A stretch of 64,000 bases of DNA from Bacillus_BD sp050389805 (lineage in GTDB: Bacteria; Bacillota; Bacilli; Bacillales; Cytobacillaceae): contig NZ_CP130945.1 in the NCBI RefSeq assembly GCF_050389805.1, positions 2,480,001 to 2,544,000 on the forward strand, written 5' to 3'. Below, piece after piece: positions 17,619 through 26,118 of the stretch (its first letter is position 1; each line of letters opens with the position of its first letter). The position numbers were made by a program, and so were the translations under genes. Below the pieces are notes generated by a model. The model saw only the letters and a program-made list of their open reading frames with translations. It was not told the DNA's origin and did not search any database.

Positions 17619-18779
17619 ATGGATTTTACTTTGTCTAATGAAATTGAATTATTAAGAAAAAAAGTAGAAATATTCGTAACAGAAGAGGTGGAACCTATTG
17701 CATCGATCATTGAAGAAACGGATCAGATTCCAGAAATCATTGTTCAAAAGTCTCAAGAGTTAGGATTATTTGGATTAAGTATCCCAAGGGAGTATGGAGG
17801 GTTAGGGTTAGATATGGTTGGCAAGTGTGCCATTTATGAAGAATTAGGAAAAACCCATAATGGATTTACCACATTGATTGGGGCGCATACGGGCATTGGT
17901 TCTGTTGGGATTGTGGAATTAGGAAATGATGCGCAAAAGAGGAGGTATCTCCCTAAAATGGCATCTGGAGAATGGATTAGCGCATTCGCTTTAACCGAGC
18001 CAATGGCTGGATCCCATGCATCTGCTATCAAAACCACAGCTGTTCGGAATGGGAATAAATATATTTTAAATGGGAAAAAACACTATATTACGAACGCTCC
18101 AGAGGCTCATGTTTTCACTGTTATGGCTGTAACAGATCCCTCAAAAGGGGCAAAGGGGATTACAGCATTTCTAGTAGAGAAAGATTTTCCTGGTTTTCAA
18201 ATAGGAAAAGTTGAAGAGAAGATGGGGCTGAGAGGTTCCCACTCTGCTGAAATTATTTTGGAAAATGTTGAAGTTCCTGAAGAAAACATTTTAGGTGAGA
18301 TGGGCCAAGGATATATCAATTCATTGAAAATATTAACGAATAGTCGTGCAGGGCTTGCCGCAAGAAATTTAGGATCATGTATGAAACTACTAGACTATTC
18401 TGTTTCTTACGCAAAAGTTCGTGAACAATTTGGAAGTCCATTAATTGAGCTTCAAGCTATTCAACATATGTTATCGGAAATGAGTATGCAAATTGAACTG
18501 CTTCGTTCGATGATTTATCGCGTTGCATGGATGACCGATCAAAATATGCGCGTTATTAAAGAAGCTGCAATCGCTAAATTATATGCTTCAGAAGTTTATA
18601 ACAAAATCGCTGATATGGCTGTGCAAATTCATGGTGGTAAAGGATATTTGAAGGAATATCCAATTGAAAGATTTTATCGTGATGCTAGAATCACCAAAAT
18701 ATATGAAGGTACATCTGAAATTCAGCGCAATATTATTGCCGGTGAACTAAAACGGGAACATACATTAGTGGAGGTATAA
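17619..18779 (+). CDS. Acyl-CoA dehydrogenase
   Basis: 386 residues; the ATG at 17619 follows AAAGGAGTG, while the longer frame from 17592 runs into the hydratase gene. FAD-binding pattern FALTEPMAGSHAS, the catalytic glutamate in YEGTSEIQ and the C-terminal helical domain are intact. It introduces a trans-2 double bond into an acyl-CoA and passes electrons to ETF. No etfAB genes lie nearby. Chain-length preference cannot be read from the sequence. Confidence 0.92.
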   Translation: MDFTLSNEIELLRKKVEIFVTEEVEPIASIIEETDQIPEIIVQKSQELGLFGLSIPREYGGLGLDMVGKCAIYEELGKTHNGFTTLIGAHTGIGSVGIVELGNDAQKRRYLPKMASGEWISAFALTEPMAGSHASAIKTTAVRNGNKYILNGKKHYITNAPEAHVFTVMAVTDPSKGAKGITAFLVEKDFPGFQIGKVEEKMGLRGSHSAEIILENVEVPEENILGEMGQGYINSLKILTNSRAGLAARNLGSCMKLLDYSVSYAKVREQFGSPLIELQAIQHMLSEMSMQIELLRSMIYRVAWMTDQNMRVIKEAAIAKLYASEVYNKIADMAVQIHGGKGYLKEYPIERFYRDARITKIYEGTSEIQRNIIAGELKREHTLVEV

Positions 18780-18781
18780 TC

Positions 18782-19972
18782 GTGAAAGAAGTATATATCG
18801 TTGATTCAGTTAGAACAGCTATTGGCCGTATTGGAGGTACATTAAAAGATACAACCGTCGATATTTTAGCGGAAAAAGTGATTCGCGAAGTATTAAATCG
18901 GACTTCTAGAGATATTGAAGTGGACGAAGTGATTCTTGGGCAGGCTAAACAAAGTGCTGATACATCTAATCTTGCTAGAATTGCTACCCTCAAAGCGGGT
19001 CTTCCTGAAAAAGTGACAGGTTACACGGTGCATAGACAGTGTGGGTCAGGCTTACAAGCCATCCTGAATGCCGATATGCAGTTAAAACTAGGATACTCTG
19101 AAGTGATGATTGCAGGTGGAGCAGAAAGCATGAGTACAGCTCCCTACTATATACGAAATGCTAGATTTGGACTTCAGGCAGGAAATGCACTCATATTAGA
19201 TCCTAATACGGAAAGTCAGCCATGTTCACAACCAATTGAAATATATGGAAATCTAACGATGGGGATGACAGCTGAAAATTTAGCTGAAAAATACCATATT
19301 TCTCGTATGGAACAGGATGAATTTGCTTTGCGAAGTCAGGAGCTGGCAGATAAAGCTATCAAAAGCGGTCGTTTCCAAGATGAAATTGTACCATTGGAGA
19401 TAAAAAGACGTAAGGAAAAGATCGTCTTTGATATGGATGAACATCCTCGAGAAACATCATTGGAACAGTTGAACCGTTTAAAGCCTGTTTTTAAGGAAAA
19501 TGGTACCGTGACAGCAGGAAATGCTAGTGGTAGAAATGATGGTGCCTCAGCCCTATTAATGATGACGGAAGAAAAGATGAATGAATATGGTGTAGTTCCA
19601 AAAGCCAAGGTTATTGCCCATGCAGTTAGTGGGGTATCTCCGCAGATTATGGGGATTGGACCTGTTTACTCAACCATTAAGGCGTTGAAACAAGCTGGAT
19701 TAACGATAAAAGATATGGGATTAATTGAACTGAACGAAGCGTTTGCTTCACAATCACTTGCTGTGATTAGAGAAACGGATATGGAGTTAGTAAAAGTCAA
19801 CGTAAATGGAGGAGCTATTGCCCACGGACATCCAATTGGAGCTACGGGAGCGATCTTAATGACAAAGCTCCTACATGAAATGGAACGACGTGAAGTGAAG
19901 TATGGGTTAGTCACACTATGTATTGCAGGTGGACTTGGTATTACGGCAATTGTTGAGAATTTACAATGTTAA
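18782..19972 (+). CDS. Acetyl-CoA acyltransferase (thiolase)
   Basis: 396 residues with a GTG start two bases after the preceding stop codon and GGAGG within that gene's end. Catalytic C87 (HRQCGSG), the His of GGAIAHGHPIGATG and the second Cys of LCIAGGLG are present. Cleaves 3-ketoacyl-CoA to acetyl-CoA and a shortened acyl-CoA. The motif normally reads GGAIALGHP, so the Leu-to-His change beside the active site is a small oddity. Completes a full beta-oxidation cycle with the three genes before it. Confidence 0.92.
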   Translation: MKEVYIVDSVRTAIGRIGGTLKDTTVDILAEKVIREVLNRTSRDIEVDEVILGQAKQSADTSNLARIATLKAGLPEKVTGYTVHRQCGSGLQAILNADMQLKLGYSEVMIAGGAESMSTAPYYIRNARFGLQAGNALILDPNTESQPCSQPIEIYGNLTMGMTAENLAEKYHISRMEQDEFALRSQELADKAIKSGRFQDEIVPLEIKRRKEKIVFDMDEHPRETSLEQLNRLKPVFKENGTVTAGNASGRNDGASALLMMTEEKMNEYGVVPKAKVIAHAVSGVSPQIMGIGPVYSTIKALKQAGLTIKDMGLIELNEAFASQSLAVIRETDMELVKVNVNGGAIAHGHPIGATGAILMTKLLHEMERREVKYGLVTLCIAGGLGITAIVENLQC

Positions 19973-20012
19973 TATCAAACAATCATACCTCTTTTCATAA
20001 TCATGTAAGTGT

Positions 20013-20075
20013 TTGAAACAGTGTTTCAACATCATTGAACATGAAACACTACTTGAAACAAATAATGAAACAATA
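20013..20075 (+). promoter_or_regulatory. Upstream activator sites of the CoA-transferase promoter
   Basis: TTGAAACAGTGTTTCAA (20013-20029) is a perfect inverted repeat with a single central base. Further TGAAACA half-sites follow near 20042, 20054 and 20066. They lie 60-120 bp upstream of the sigma-54 promoter and match the sites before the beta-oxidation operon. Confidence 0.6.
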
Positions 20076-20131
20076 AACCAAATAAAACTATAATTTTTGT
20101 AATATTCGCTAAATTTTAAACGAAAATTAGG

Positions 20132-20148
20132 TTGGCACGATTATTGCA
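20132..20148 (+). promoter_or_regulatory. Sigma-54 (SigL) -24/-12 promoter
   Basis: TTGGCACGATTATTGCA is a full consensus match. Its start point should be near 20159, so an ATG there would be at or before the 5' end of the mRNA; this decides the start of the next gene. Confidence 0.92.
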
Positions 20149-20197
20149 TTAATATTTAATGAATACTAAATCTACGATGAAGCTGGAGGTGGAAGGT

Positions 20198-21382
20198 GTG
20201 CAAGCACTTTCGGGAGTAAAAGTCATTGATCTTACCCATGTTTTGTCAGGACCGTATTGTACAATGACATTGGGAGATATGGGAGCAGATGTGATTAAAA
20301 TAGAACAATATCCAGAGGGGGACACAATTCGAACGATGCCGCCTCATCGAAACGGAGAAAGCTATGGGTTTTCTATGGTTAATCGGAATAAGAAAGGCAT
20401 GCGATTAAATCTTAGAAATGAAAAGGCAAAGGAAGTTGTCTATAAACTAGTTGAAAGTGCAGAGATTTTTATTGAGAATTTTCGACCAGGCGTCGCTAAA
20501 AAACTAGGTGTAGATTATGAAACGATTAAGAAAATCAATCCAGAAATTATTTATTGTTCTATATCGGGTTATGGTCAAACCGGTCCGTATAGTCATAAAG
20601 GTGGGTTTGATATCATGGCTCAAGGGATGTCGGGGATTATGAGTATGACTGGTGAAGAAGGTGGAAGACCTGTTAAAGTAGGTGTCCCAATCCATGATAT
20701 TGGAGCTGGAATCACAGCATTATACTATATTCTGTTTGCTTATATTCATAAATTGAGAACAGGAAAAGGTCAATATATTGATGTTTCATTACTAGAATCA
20801 GCTTTTGTTTGGACGGTTTGGGAAGCGGCAGCATACTTTGGCTCAAACATGGTTCCAGAACCAACGGGAACAGCACATCGACGAATGGCTCCTTATCAAG
20901 GGTATCGAACAAAGACAGGATATATTTTAGTTGGAGCCGCAAATCAGAAACTTTGGGTTCGTTTCTGTCAAAACGTCATTAATCGACCGGAATGGATAGA
21001 TGATCCTCGATACAAAAACGGACGAGAAAGAGTTAAGTATGTGAAAGAATTAGAGCAGAAAATTGAAGAAATTTTTGTAGAAGAACCCTCTGATTATTGG
21101 ATAGAGAAATTAGAAGAAAATGGGATTCCTTGTAGCTATATCAAAAAGTATGATGAGGTGATGAAGGATGAACATATGTTAGCAAGAGATATGATTCTAG
21201 AATATGAACATCCAGTAGCAGGTAAACTGAAAACTTTGGGATTCCCTGCCAAGCTATCGGAAACGCCTGCTCAAATTAGATTAGCGCCTCCTACATTAGG
21301 GCAACATACAGAAGAGATACTAGCAGAACTAAAATATACCGAAGAACAAATTGAAAAGATGAAAGAAGAAGAAATTATATAA
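20198..21382 (+). CDS. CaiB/BaiF-type (class III) CoA-transferase
   Basis: 394 residues from GTG 20198, which has GGAGGT seven bases upstream and lies ~39 bases after the expected sigma-54 start point; the in-frame ATG at 20159 coincides with that start point. The family opening VLSGPYCTMTLGDMGADVIKIE is seen in pieces (LSGPYCTM, ADVIKIEQ), and the nucleophilic Asp is D167 in PIHDIGAG. It should move CoA from a donor such as succinyl- or acetyl-CoA to a carboxylic acid, activating the substrate of the adjacent beta-oxidation enzymes. Confidence 0.88.
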   Translation: MQALSGVKVIDLTHVLSGPYCTMTLGDMGADVIKIEQYPEGDTIRTMPPHRNGESYGFSMVNRNKKGMRLNLRNEKAKEVVYKLVESAEIFIENFRPGVAKKLGVDYETIKKINPEIIYCSISGYGQTGPYSHKGGFDIMAQGMSGIMSMTGEEGGRPVKVGVPIHDIGAGITALYYILFAYIHKLRTGKGQYIDVSLLESAFVWTVWEAAAYFGSNMVPEPTGTAHRRMAPYQGYRTKTGYILVGAANQKLWVRFCQNVINRPEWIDDPRYKNGRERVKYVKELEQKIEEIFVEEPSDYWIEKLEENGIPCSYIKKYDEVMKDEHMLARDMILEYEHPVAGKLKTLGFPAKLSETPAQIRLAPPTLGQHTEEILAELKYTEEQIEKMKEEEII

Positions 21383-21454
21383 ACAATATTTTGAATATTC
21401 CATTTAAATTATAGTATTTGACAACATTCGCTGATATAATATTTTTTAGTGTTT

Positions 21455-21480
21455 AAAAAAATACTATTATAGTATTTTTT
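21455..21480 (+). terminator. A/T-rich perfect palindrome (terminator or operator)
   Basis: Twelve-base arms AAAAAATACTAT / ATAGTATTTTTT around a single T. The end in six T resembles a terminator, but the stem has almost no G-C pairs; it may instead be an operator for the transporter genes. Confidence 0.4.
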
Positions 21481-21543
21481 GCAAAATAGTGTAAGTGTTT
21501 TCATAGAGAAAATATATAAAATAAAGTGTAAAGGGGAAACGAT

Positions 21544-22545
21544 ATGAAATTCTCGAAAATTGTATTAGCTAGCTTATTACTTTGTTTTGCGGCCATTTTA
21601 ACTGCTTGTGGAGGATCATCAAGTACTGCTAAGGAAGTAAAAAATGACGGTGAATTTGTACCAAGTAAACAGGTTGATATGATTGTTGGTTATGCGGCAG
21701 GAGGAGGCGGTGATTTAACAGCAAGAACAGCTACTAAAGTTCTCGCTGAAGAAGGAATTGTAGATGAAACAATGGTTGTAACCAATATGCCGGGTGCTAG
21801 TGGATCTCTTGCATTAATGGAATTGAAAAAAAGAAAAGGCGATGAGCATGTCTTAATTCAAGTTCCAAATATTGCTGAGCCACTTTGGCAAGAAGGAAAA
21901 ATCAATGCCGAGTTTTCAGATTATACGCCAATTGCCCAAGTTGCAACAGAGCCGATGATTATTACAGTAGAAAAGAACTCTCCGTATCAAACAATTGAAG
22001 AATTTTTAGAAGCATTAAAAAAGGATCCAAGCAAAATTGTAATCAGTACTTCTAGTGCAATTGATGGAGGGGAACCGTTTAGATGGAATTCGATTAAAGA
22101 GGCTTATGGTATTGAGAAAGAACTTAATATTATGACGACTGGGGGGCAAGCTGAAAGCTTCCAAAACTTACTAGGTGGTCATTCTGATGCTGGTATGCTT
22201 ACACAAGCTCTTTTAAAAGGAAATGTTGAAAATGGTAGTTTAAGACCACTAGCAGTTCTAGGGGATGAGCGTTTAGAGTTATACCCAGATATCCCTACAT
22301 TAAAAGAAGTTGGCTATGATGTCACTTATTACAGAACACGGGGTTTCTGGGCTGCAGGCGATATTTCACCAGCAGCAGTAAAATACTGGGAAAACACCTT
22401 CAAGGAACTAACAGAATCTGAAGGATGGAAGAAGTTTTCAGAAGACCAAGGTATGTTAAATCAGTTTAAAGATAGTGAAGATTATAAAGCTGCTATATTA
22501 GAAGAAGCACCTCAGTATCAAGATTATTTGAAAAAAATAAAATAA
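21544..22545 (+). CDS. tctC: Tripartite tricarboxylate transporter substrate-binding lipoprotein (TctC/Bug)
   Basis: 333 residues. A lipoprotein signal peptide ends in the lipobox LTAC (Cys22), so it is anchored outside the membrane. The mature part has the Bug-protein pattern, including MIVGYAAGGGGDLTARTA near the ligand pocket. Such proteins capture citrate, other carboxylates or aromatic acids and deliver them to TctAB. Placed between the CoA-transferase and a reductase, it probably binds the acid that this cluster degrades. Confidence 0.9.
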   Translation: MKFSKIVLASLLLCFAAILTACGGSSSTAKEVKNDGEFVPSKQVDMIVGYAAGGGGDLTARTATKVLAEEGIVDETMVVTNMPGASGSLALMELKKRKGDEHVLIQVPNIAEPLWQEGKINAEFSDYTPIAQVATEPMIITVEKNSPYQTIEEFLEALKKDPSKIVISTSSAIDGGEPFRWNSIKEAYGIEKELNIMTTGGQAESFQNLLGGHSDAGMLTQALLKGNVENGSLRPLAVLGDERLELYPDIPTLKEVGYDVTYYRTRGFWAAGDISPAAVKYWENTFKELTESEGWKKFSEDQGMLNQFKDSEDYKAAILEEAPQYQDYLKKIK

Positions 22546-22555
22546 TAAGTACATG

Positions 22556-22592
22556 GTGGAATGCATGAATTTAAAGTTATTCTGCATTCCAC
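22556..22592 (+). promoter_or_regulatory. Intercistronic hairpin between tctC and tctB
   Basis: GGTGGAATGCA pairs perfectly with TGCATTCCACC (11 bp). There is no U-tract. Such hairpins after a binding-protein gene typically stabilise its mRNA so that it is made in excess over the membrane subunits. Confidence 0.6.
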
Positions 22593-22617
22593 CCAAAACG
22601 ATCTGGGGGGGAGTAGT

Positions 22618-23070
22618 TTGTTAGTTCAACGCATATTTATAGGTTTTCTATTTTTAATGAGTACAGTGTTTTTTGTAGCTTCATTTAATCTATCAATGAC
22701 TGTAACCGGTGGTTTGTTAGGAGCTGGCTTTTTTCCGAGAGTCATATCCGTTCTAGTTATGATCATGACTCTATTCTATTTTATAACTACCTTCCGCAAT
22801 AATGATAAGCAAGAGACTTCAAAGCCGATTGATAAACAAAAAGTTAAAGTTCAACTACTATTTTGTCTTGCCCTGTTGGTCACATTAGCATTAATCAATT
22901 TGTTAGGAATGTTAGTTAGTTTAGGACTATTTATGATTGCTATTTTAAAATTCTTTGAAAAAATGTCTTGGCGTCGATCTATTATTTTTACAATTGCTAT
23001 GATGGTATTAATTCATGTTGTATTTGTCCGATGGCTGGGCTTAGTTATGCCAACAGGATTATTTTACTAA
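22618..23070 (+). CDS. tctB: Tripartite tricarboxylate transporter small membrane subunit (TctB)
   Basis: 150 residues from TTG 22618, six bases after GGGGGGAG. The in-frame ATG at 22561 lies inside the 11-bp hairpin and would add a non-hydrophobic N-terminus. Four membrane segments, typical of TctB. It works with the TctA channel subunit that follows 15 bp later. Confidence 0.82.
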   Translation: MLVQRIFIGFLFLMSTVFFVASFNLSMTVTGGLLGAGFFPRVISVLVMIMTLFYFITTFRNNDKQETSKPIDKQKVKVQLLFCLALLVTLALINLLGMLVSLGLFMIAILKFFEKMSWRRSIIFTIAMMVLIHVVFVRWLGLVMPTGLFY

Positions 23071-23085
23071 AAGGGGGGAGAAAAC

Positions 23086-24597
23086 GTGGGGTTTGATGCA
23101 TTGTTAGATGGGTTTCAATTAATTTCTCTAAATACGATGGTTTGGTGTTTAGTCGGTGTTTTTGTTGGAATGCTTGCAGGTACTTTGCCAGGGATAGGGC
23201 CTTCATCAGGAATTGCTATTTTATTACCTTTAACTTTTGAATTAGGTGCGTTAAATGCATTGGTCATGATGATGAGTATCTATTTAGGTGCTATGTACGG
23301 GGGAAGAATTAGTTCGATCCTAGTAAATGTTCCAGGAGAACCTTCAGCTGTTGTTGCAACATTTGATGGATATCCGATGACAAAGCAAGGAAAAGCTGGA
23401 TATGTTTTAACATTAAGTGCGATCGCTTCTTTTATTGGCGGTGTTATAGGATTCGTGGGTTTAGCCTTTTTAACTGCTCCGATTGCACAAGCTGCGTTAT
23501 CATTTGGTCCACCTGAGTATTTTGCTTTAATGGCATTTGCCTTAGTGGCGACAAGTGGTTTAATCGAAAAGAAACCATTTAAAGCGATTCTATCCACATT
23601 AATTGGTTTACTAATCGCGACAATTGGTCTTGATAATGTAACAGGCGAGCCTAGATTAACATTTGGTTTGTTAGGATTATGGGAAGGAATTGATTTTATT
23701 GTTGTTGCCATTGGAATATTTGGACTATCAGAGGTTTTAGCACGTTTGGACAATGGTTCCGAAATGAATGGATTAGATACGAAACTTAGTTTTAAATCAT
23801 TATTTCCAAAAGCAAGTGAAGTGATCAGTGATAAATGGGCAATGCTTAGAGGATCCTTAATTGGTTTCTTTGTAGGAGTATTACCTGGAGCTGGAGCAAC
23901 AGTAGCTGCATTTTTATCCTATAGCGCAGAAAAAAAACTATCCAAAAAACCTGAAAATTTCGGTAAAGGTGAATCTAAAGGTTTAAGTGCACCGGAATCT
24001 GCGTCAACAGCTGCAGTGGGTGGGGCTCTTATTCCTACACTGAGTTTAGGTGTACCAGGTTCATCAACAACTGCAATTCTTTTAGGTGGTTTAATGATGG
24101 TCGGTTTACAGCCTGGACCCATGATGTTTCAAGAATCAGGCGATATTATCACTGGAGCTTTAGTTGTGTTTTTTATTGCTAACATTTTACTTTTAATCTT
24201 AAACACAGCTTGTGTCCCTGTTTTTTCTTACTTAGTAAAAAAGCTTGATCCTTATATGGTACCTGTCATTACTGTATTCTGTTTTCTTGGTGTCTATTTA
24301 ATGAACTTCAGTCTTTTTGAGGTAGGGGTTATGTTTTTCTTCGGATTCTTTGGTTATTTCATGAATAAATGCGGAATTCCATTTGCCCCGTTGATTCTTG
24401 CCGTTATTTTAGGTCCAATGATGGAAAAAAGCTTACGTCAAACACTGTCTTCTACAGGTAATGACTATACTGTATTTTTCACTCGTCCCATTTCTGCAAC
24501 GCTATTATTCATTACAATTGCCATTTTAATATTGCCGTTAATCAGAATGATTCTATCTAAACGCAAAAGTAGCGAAGGAAAAAACATAAACTTATAA
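23086..24597 (+). CDS. tctA: Tripartite tricarboxylate transporter large membrane subunit (TctA)
   Basis: 503 residues, GTG start after AAGGGGGGAG. About twelve membrane segments with the family motifs LPGIGPSSGIAILLPLTF near residue 35 and the related repeat LPGAGATVAAF near residue 265. It forms the sodium- or proton-driven permease for the acid bound by TctC. Confidence 0.92.
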   Translation: MGFDALLDGFQLISLNTMVWCLVGVFVGMLAGTLPGIGPSSGIAILLPLTFELGALNALVMMMSIYLGAMYGGRISSILVNVPGEPSAVVATFDGYPMTKQGKAGYVLTLSAIASFIGGVIGFVGLAFLTAPIAQAALSFGPPEYFALMAFALVATSGLIEKKPFKAILSTLIGLLIATIGLDNVTGEPRLTFGLLGLWEGIDFIVVAIGIFGLSEVLARLDNGSEMNGLDTKLSFKSLFPKASEVISDKWAMLRGSLIGFFVGVLPGAGATVAAFLSYSAEKKLSKKPENFGKGESKGLSAPESASTAAVGGALIPTLSLGVPGSSTTAILLGGLMMVGLQPGPMMFQESGDIITGALVVFFIANILLLILNTACVPVFSYLVKKLDPYMVPVITVFCFLGVYLMNFSLFEVGVMFFFGFFGYFMNKCGIPFAPLILAVILGPMMEKSLRQTLSSTGNDYTVFFTRPISATLLFITIAILILPLIRMILSKRKSSEGKNINL

Positions 24598-24633
24598 TCT
24601 AGTTCTAATTTTTAGTAAAAGGAGGAGTATAAA

Positions 24634-25293
24634 GTGGGGAATATTTCGATCGATCCAAGTAAACAAAGCAGAAAAGAGAATTACAAATTTTTGATTGGCA
24701 GTGTGTTGCCACGACCAACATCACTGGTTACTTCCAAAAATAACTCTGGTTTAATCAATGCTGCACCATTTAGTTTTTTTAATGTCGTTTGCAGTGATCC
24801 ACCGATGATTGGGATCAATTGTGCAAGAAAGCCTGGGGGGGTTCGAAAGGATACTTCTTTGAATATATCACAAAATGGAGAATTCGTTGTTCATATTGTG
24901 GATGAACAAATCGTTGAATTAGCTACTCAGGCAGCTATAGAATTTCCTCCGAATTATAGTGAAGTAGAGGAAGTTGGATTTACTCTTGAAGAAAGTCATT
25001 ATATTTCCGTACCACGAATAAAAGAGGCAAAAATTCAAATGGAATGCAAAGTAAGTCAAATTATCGAAATATCGAACAAGGATGGAGTGCCCAGCTCGGA
25101 TTTTATCATTGGAGAAGTAGTTTGTTTTCATATTGACGAAACCTTATATCATGAGGGTAGAATTGATACCTTAAAATTAGCTCCAGTAGGTCGCTTGGCG
25201 GGCTTTAATTATACAACAGTAGAAAATGATATTACGATCCCTCGTATGAATTTTGAAGAGTTTCAGAAGAAAAAAGAAAAACAAAATATATAG
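24634..25293 (+). CDS. Flavin reductase-like (DIM6/NTAB) flavoprotein
   Basis: 219 residues, GTG start after AAAGGAGGAG. FMN-binding split-barrel pattern: PRPTSLVTSKN early, then NAAPFSFFNVVCSDPP and a C-terminal LAPVGRLAGFNY. Members are NAD(P)H:flavin reductases of two-component monooxygenases or FMN-dependent oxidoreductases. No monooxygenase component is next to it; the closest is the partial gene at the window's left edge, 24 kb away. It begins 36 bp after tctA, so it is probably in the same transcript. Confidence 0.8.
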   Translation: MGNISIDPSKQSRKENYKFLIGSVLPRPTSLVTSKNNSGLINAAPFSFFNVVCSDPPMIGINCARKPGGVRKDTSLNISQNGEFVVHIVDEQIVELATQAAIEFPPNYSEVEEVGFTLEESHYISVPRIKEAKIQMECKVSQIIEISNKDGVPSSDFIIGEVVCFHIDETLYHEGRIDTLKLAPVGRLAGFNYTTVENDITIPRMNFEEFQKKKEKQNI

Positions 25294-25305
25294 AGGATGA
25301 TAAAT

Positions 25306-26088
25306 ATGGAAAATTACCTTTATCTTATAAAAAAAGATGAAATTGGAACGATCTATATCAATCGTCCGGAGAAGAAAAATGCTTTTAATAAAAATATGTG
25401 GGAAACCCTTATTGGATTGTTGGAGATAGCGGATCAAGATTCAGAAATCAAAGTACTAGTTATAAGAGGCGAAGATTCATCAGCTTTTGTTTCTGGTGCT
25501 GATATGAGTGAGTTTCATGAATTTAAAACAGGAGAGCAACGAGCTGAAATCAATGAAAAATATACGGCTCGCGCTCTGGAAATGCTTAAACAATTTCGCA
25601 AACCAACAATAGCTATGATACAAAAATATTGTATTGGTGCTGGATGTGCAATTGCCGTTGCTTGTGATTTTAGGTTTTCAGATGATCAAGGAGTGTTCGC
25701 GATCACGCCGTCCAAAATAGGACTTGTTTATTCTTTCAATTCAACTAAACAATTAATTGACTTGATTGGAAGTGCAAATGGTAAATATTTATTAATGTCA
25801 GGTGAAAGAATTGACGCTTACCAGGCTGCAGAAATGGGGCTTGTACATCAAGTCTTTTCTTCTGAGGAGTTAGAGTTAGAGACCTATCAGTTTGCTAGAA
25901 TTCTTTGTTCAAGATCACAATCTAGTTTACGTGGGATGAAACGAATAATTGGGTTAGTTACAGAGGGAATAATTGAGGACAACGAAGAAACCAAACGATT
26001 AGTCATGGAATCCTATACGTCTGACGATCATAAAGAAGGGGTTGCGTCATTTCTTGAAAAAAGAAAACCTAAATTTAGTTATTCATAG
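25306..26088 (+). CDS. Crotonase-superfamily protein lacking both hydratase glutamates
   Basis: 260 residues from ATG 25306 (nine bases after GAGG; ATG 25297 is too close to it). Crotonase fold with the CoA oxyanion region FVSGADMSEF, but the two hydratase glutamates are replaced: A115 in GAGCAIA and S136 in TPSKIGL. It is therefore unlikely to be a hydratase. Crotonase members with changed residues include isomerases, decarboxylases and dehalogenases. A dedicated step on the CoA ester of this pathway is likely; which one is unknown. Confidence 0.8.
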   Translation: MENYLYLIKKDEIGTIYINRPEKKNAFNKNMWETLIGLLEIADQDSEIKVLVIRGEDSSAFVSGADMSEFHEFKTGEQRAEINEKYTARALEMLKQFRKPTIAMIQKYCIGAGCAIAVACDFRFSDDQGVFAITPSKIGLVYSFNSTKQLIDLIGSANGKYLLMSGERIDAYQAAEMGLVHQVFSSEELELETYQFARILCSRSQSSLRGMKRIIGLVTEGIIEDNEETKRLVMESYTSDDHKEGVASFLEKRKPKFSYS

Positions 26089-26118
26089 AGTTGAATAAAA
26101 GATAAGGAGTAGATTCGA

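Noticed and set aside
20159..20197. ATG 20159 as start of the CoA-transferase
   Set aside because: It coincides with the predicted sigma-54 transcription start and has no ribosome binding site; GTG 20198 has GGAGGT at the right distance.
23280..23753. 157-codon minus-strand frame opposite tctA
   Set aside because: Antisense shadow of a well-supported permease; composition is Pro/Lys/Ala-rich as expected for such shadows.
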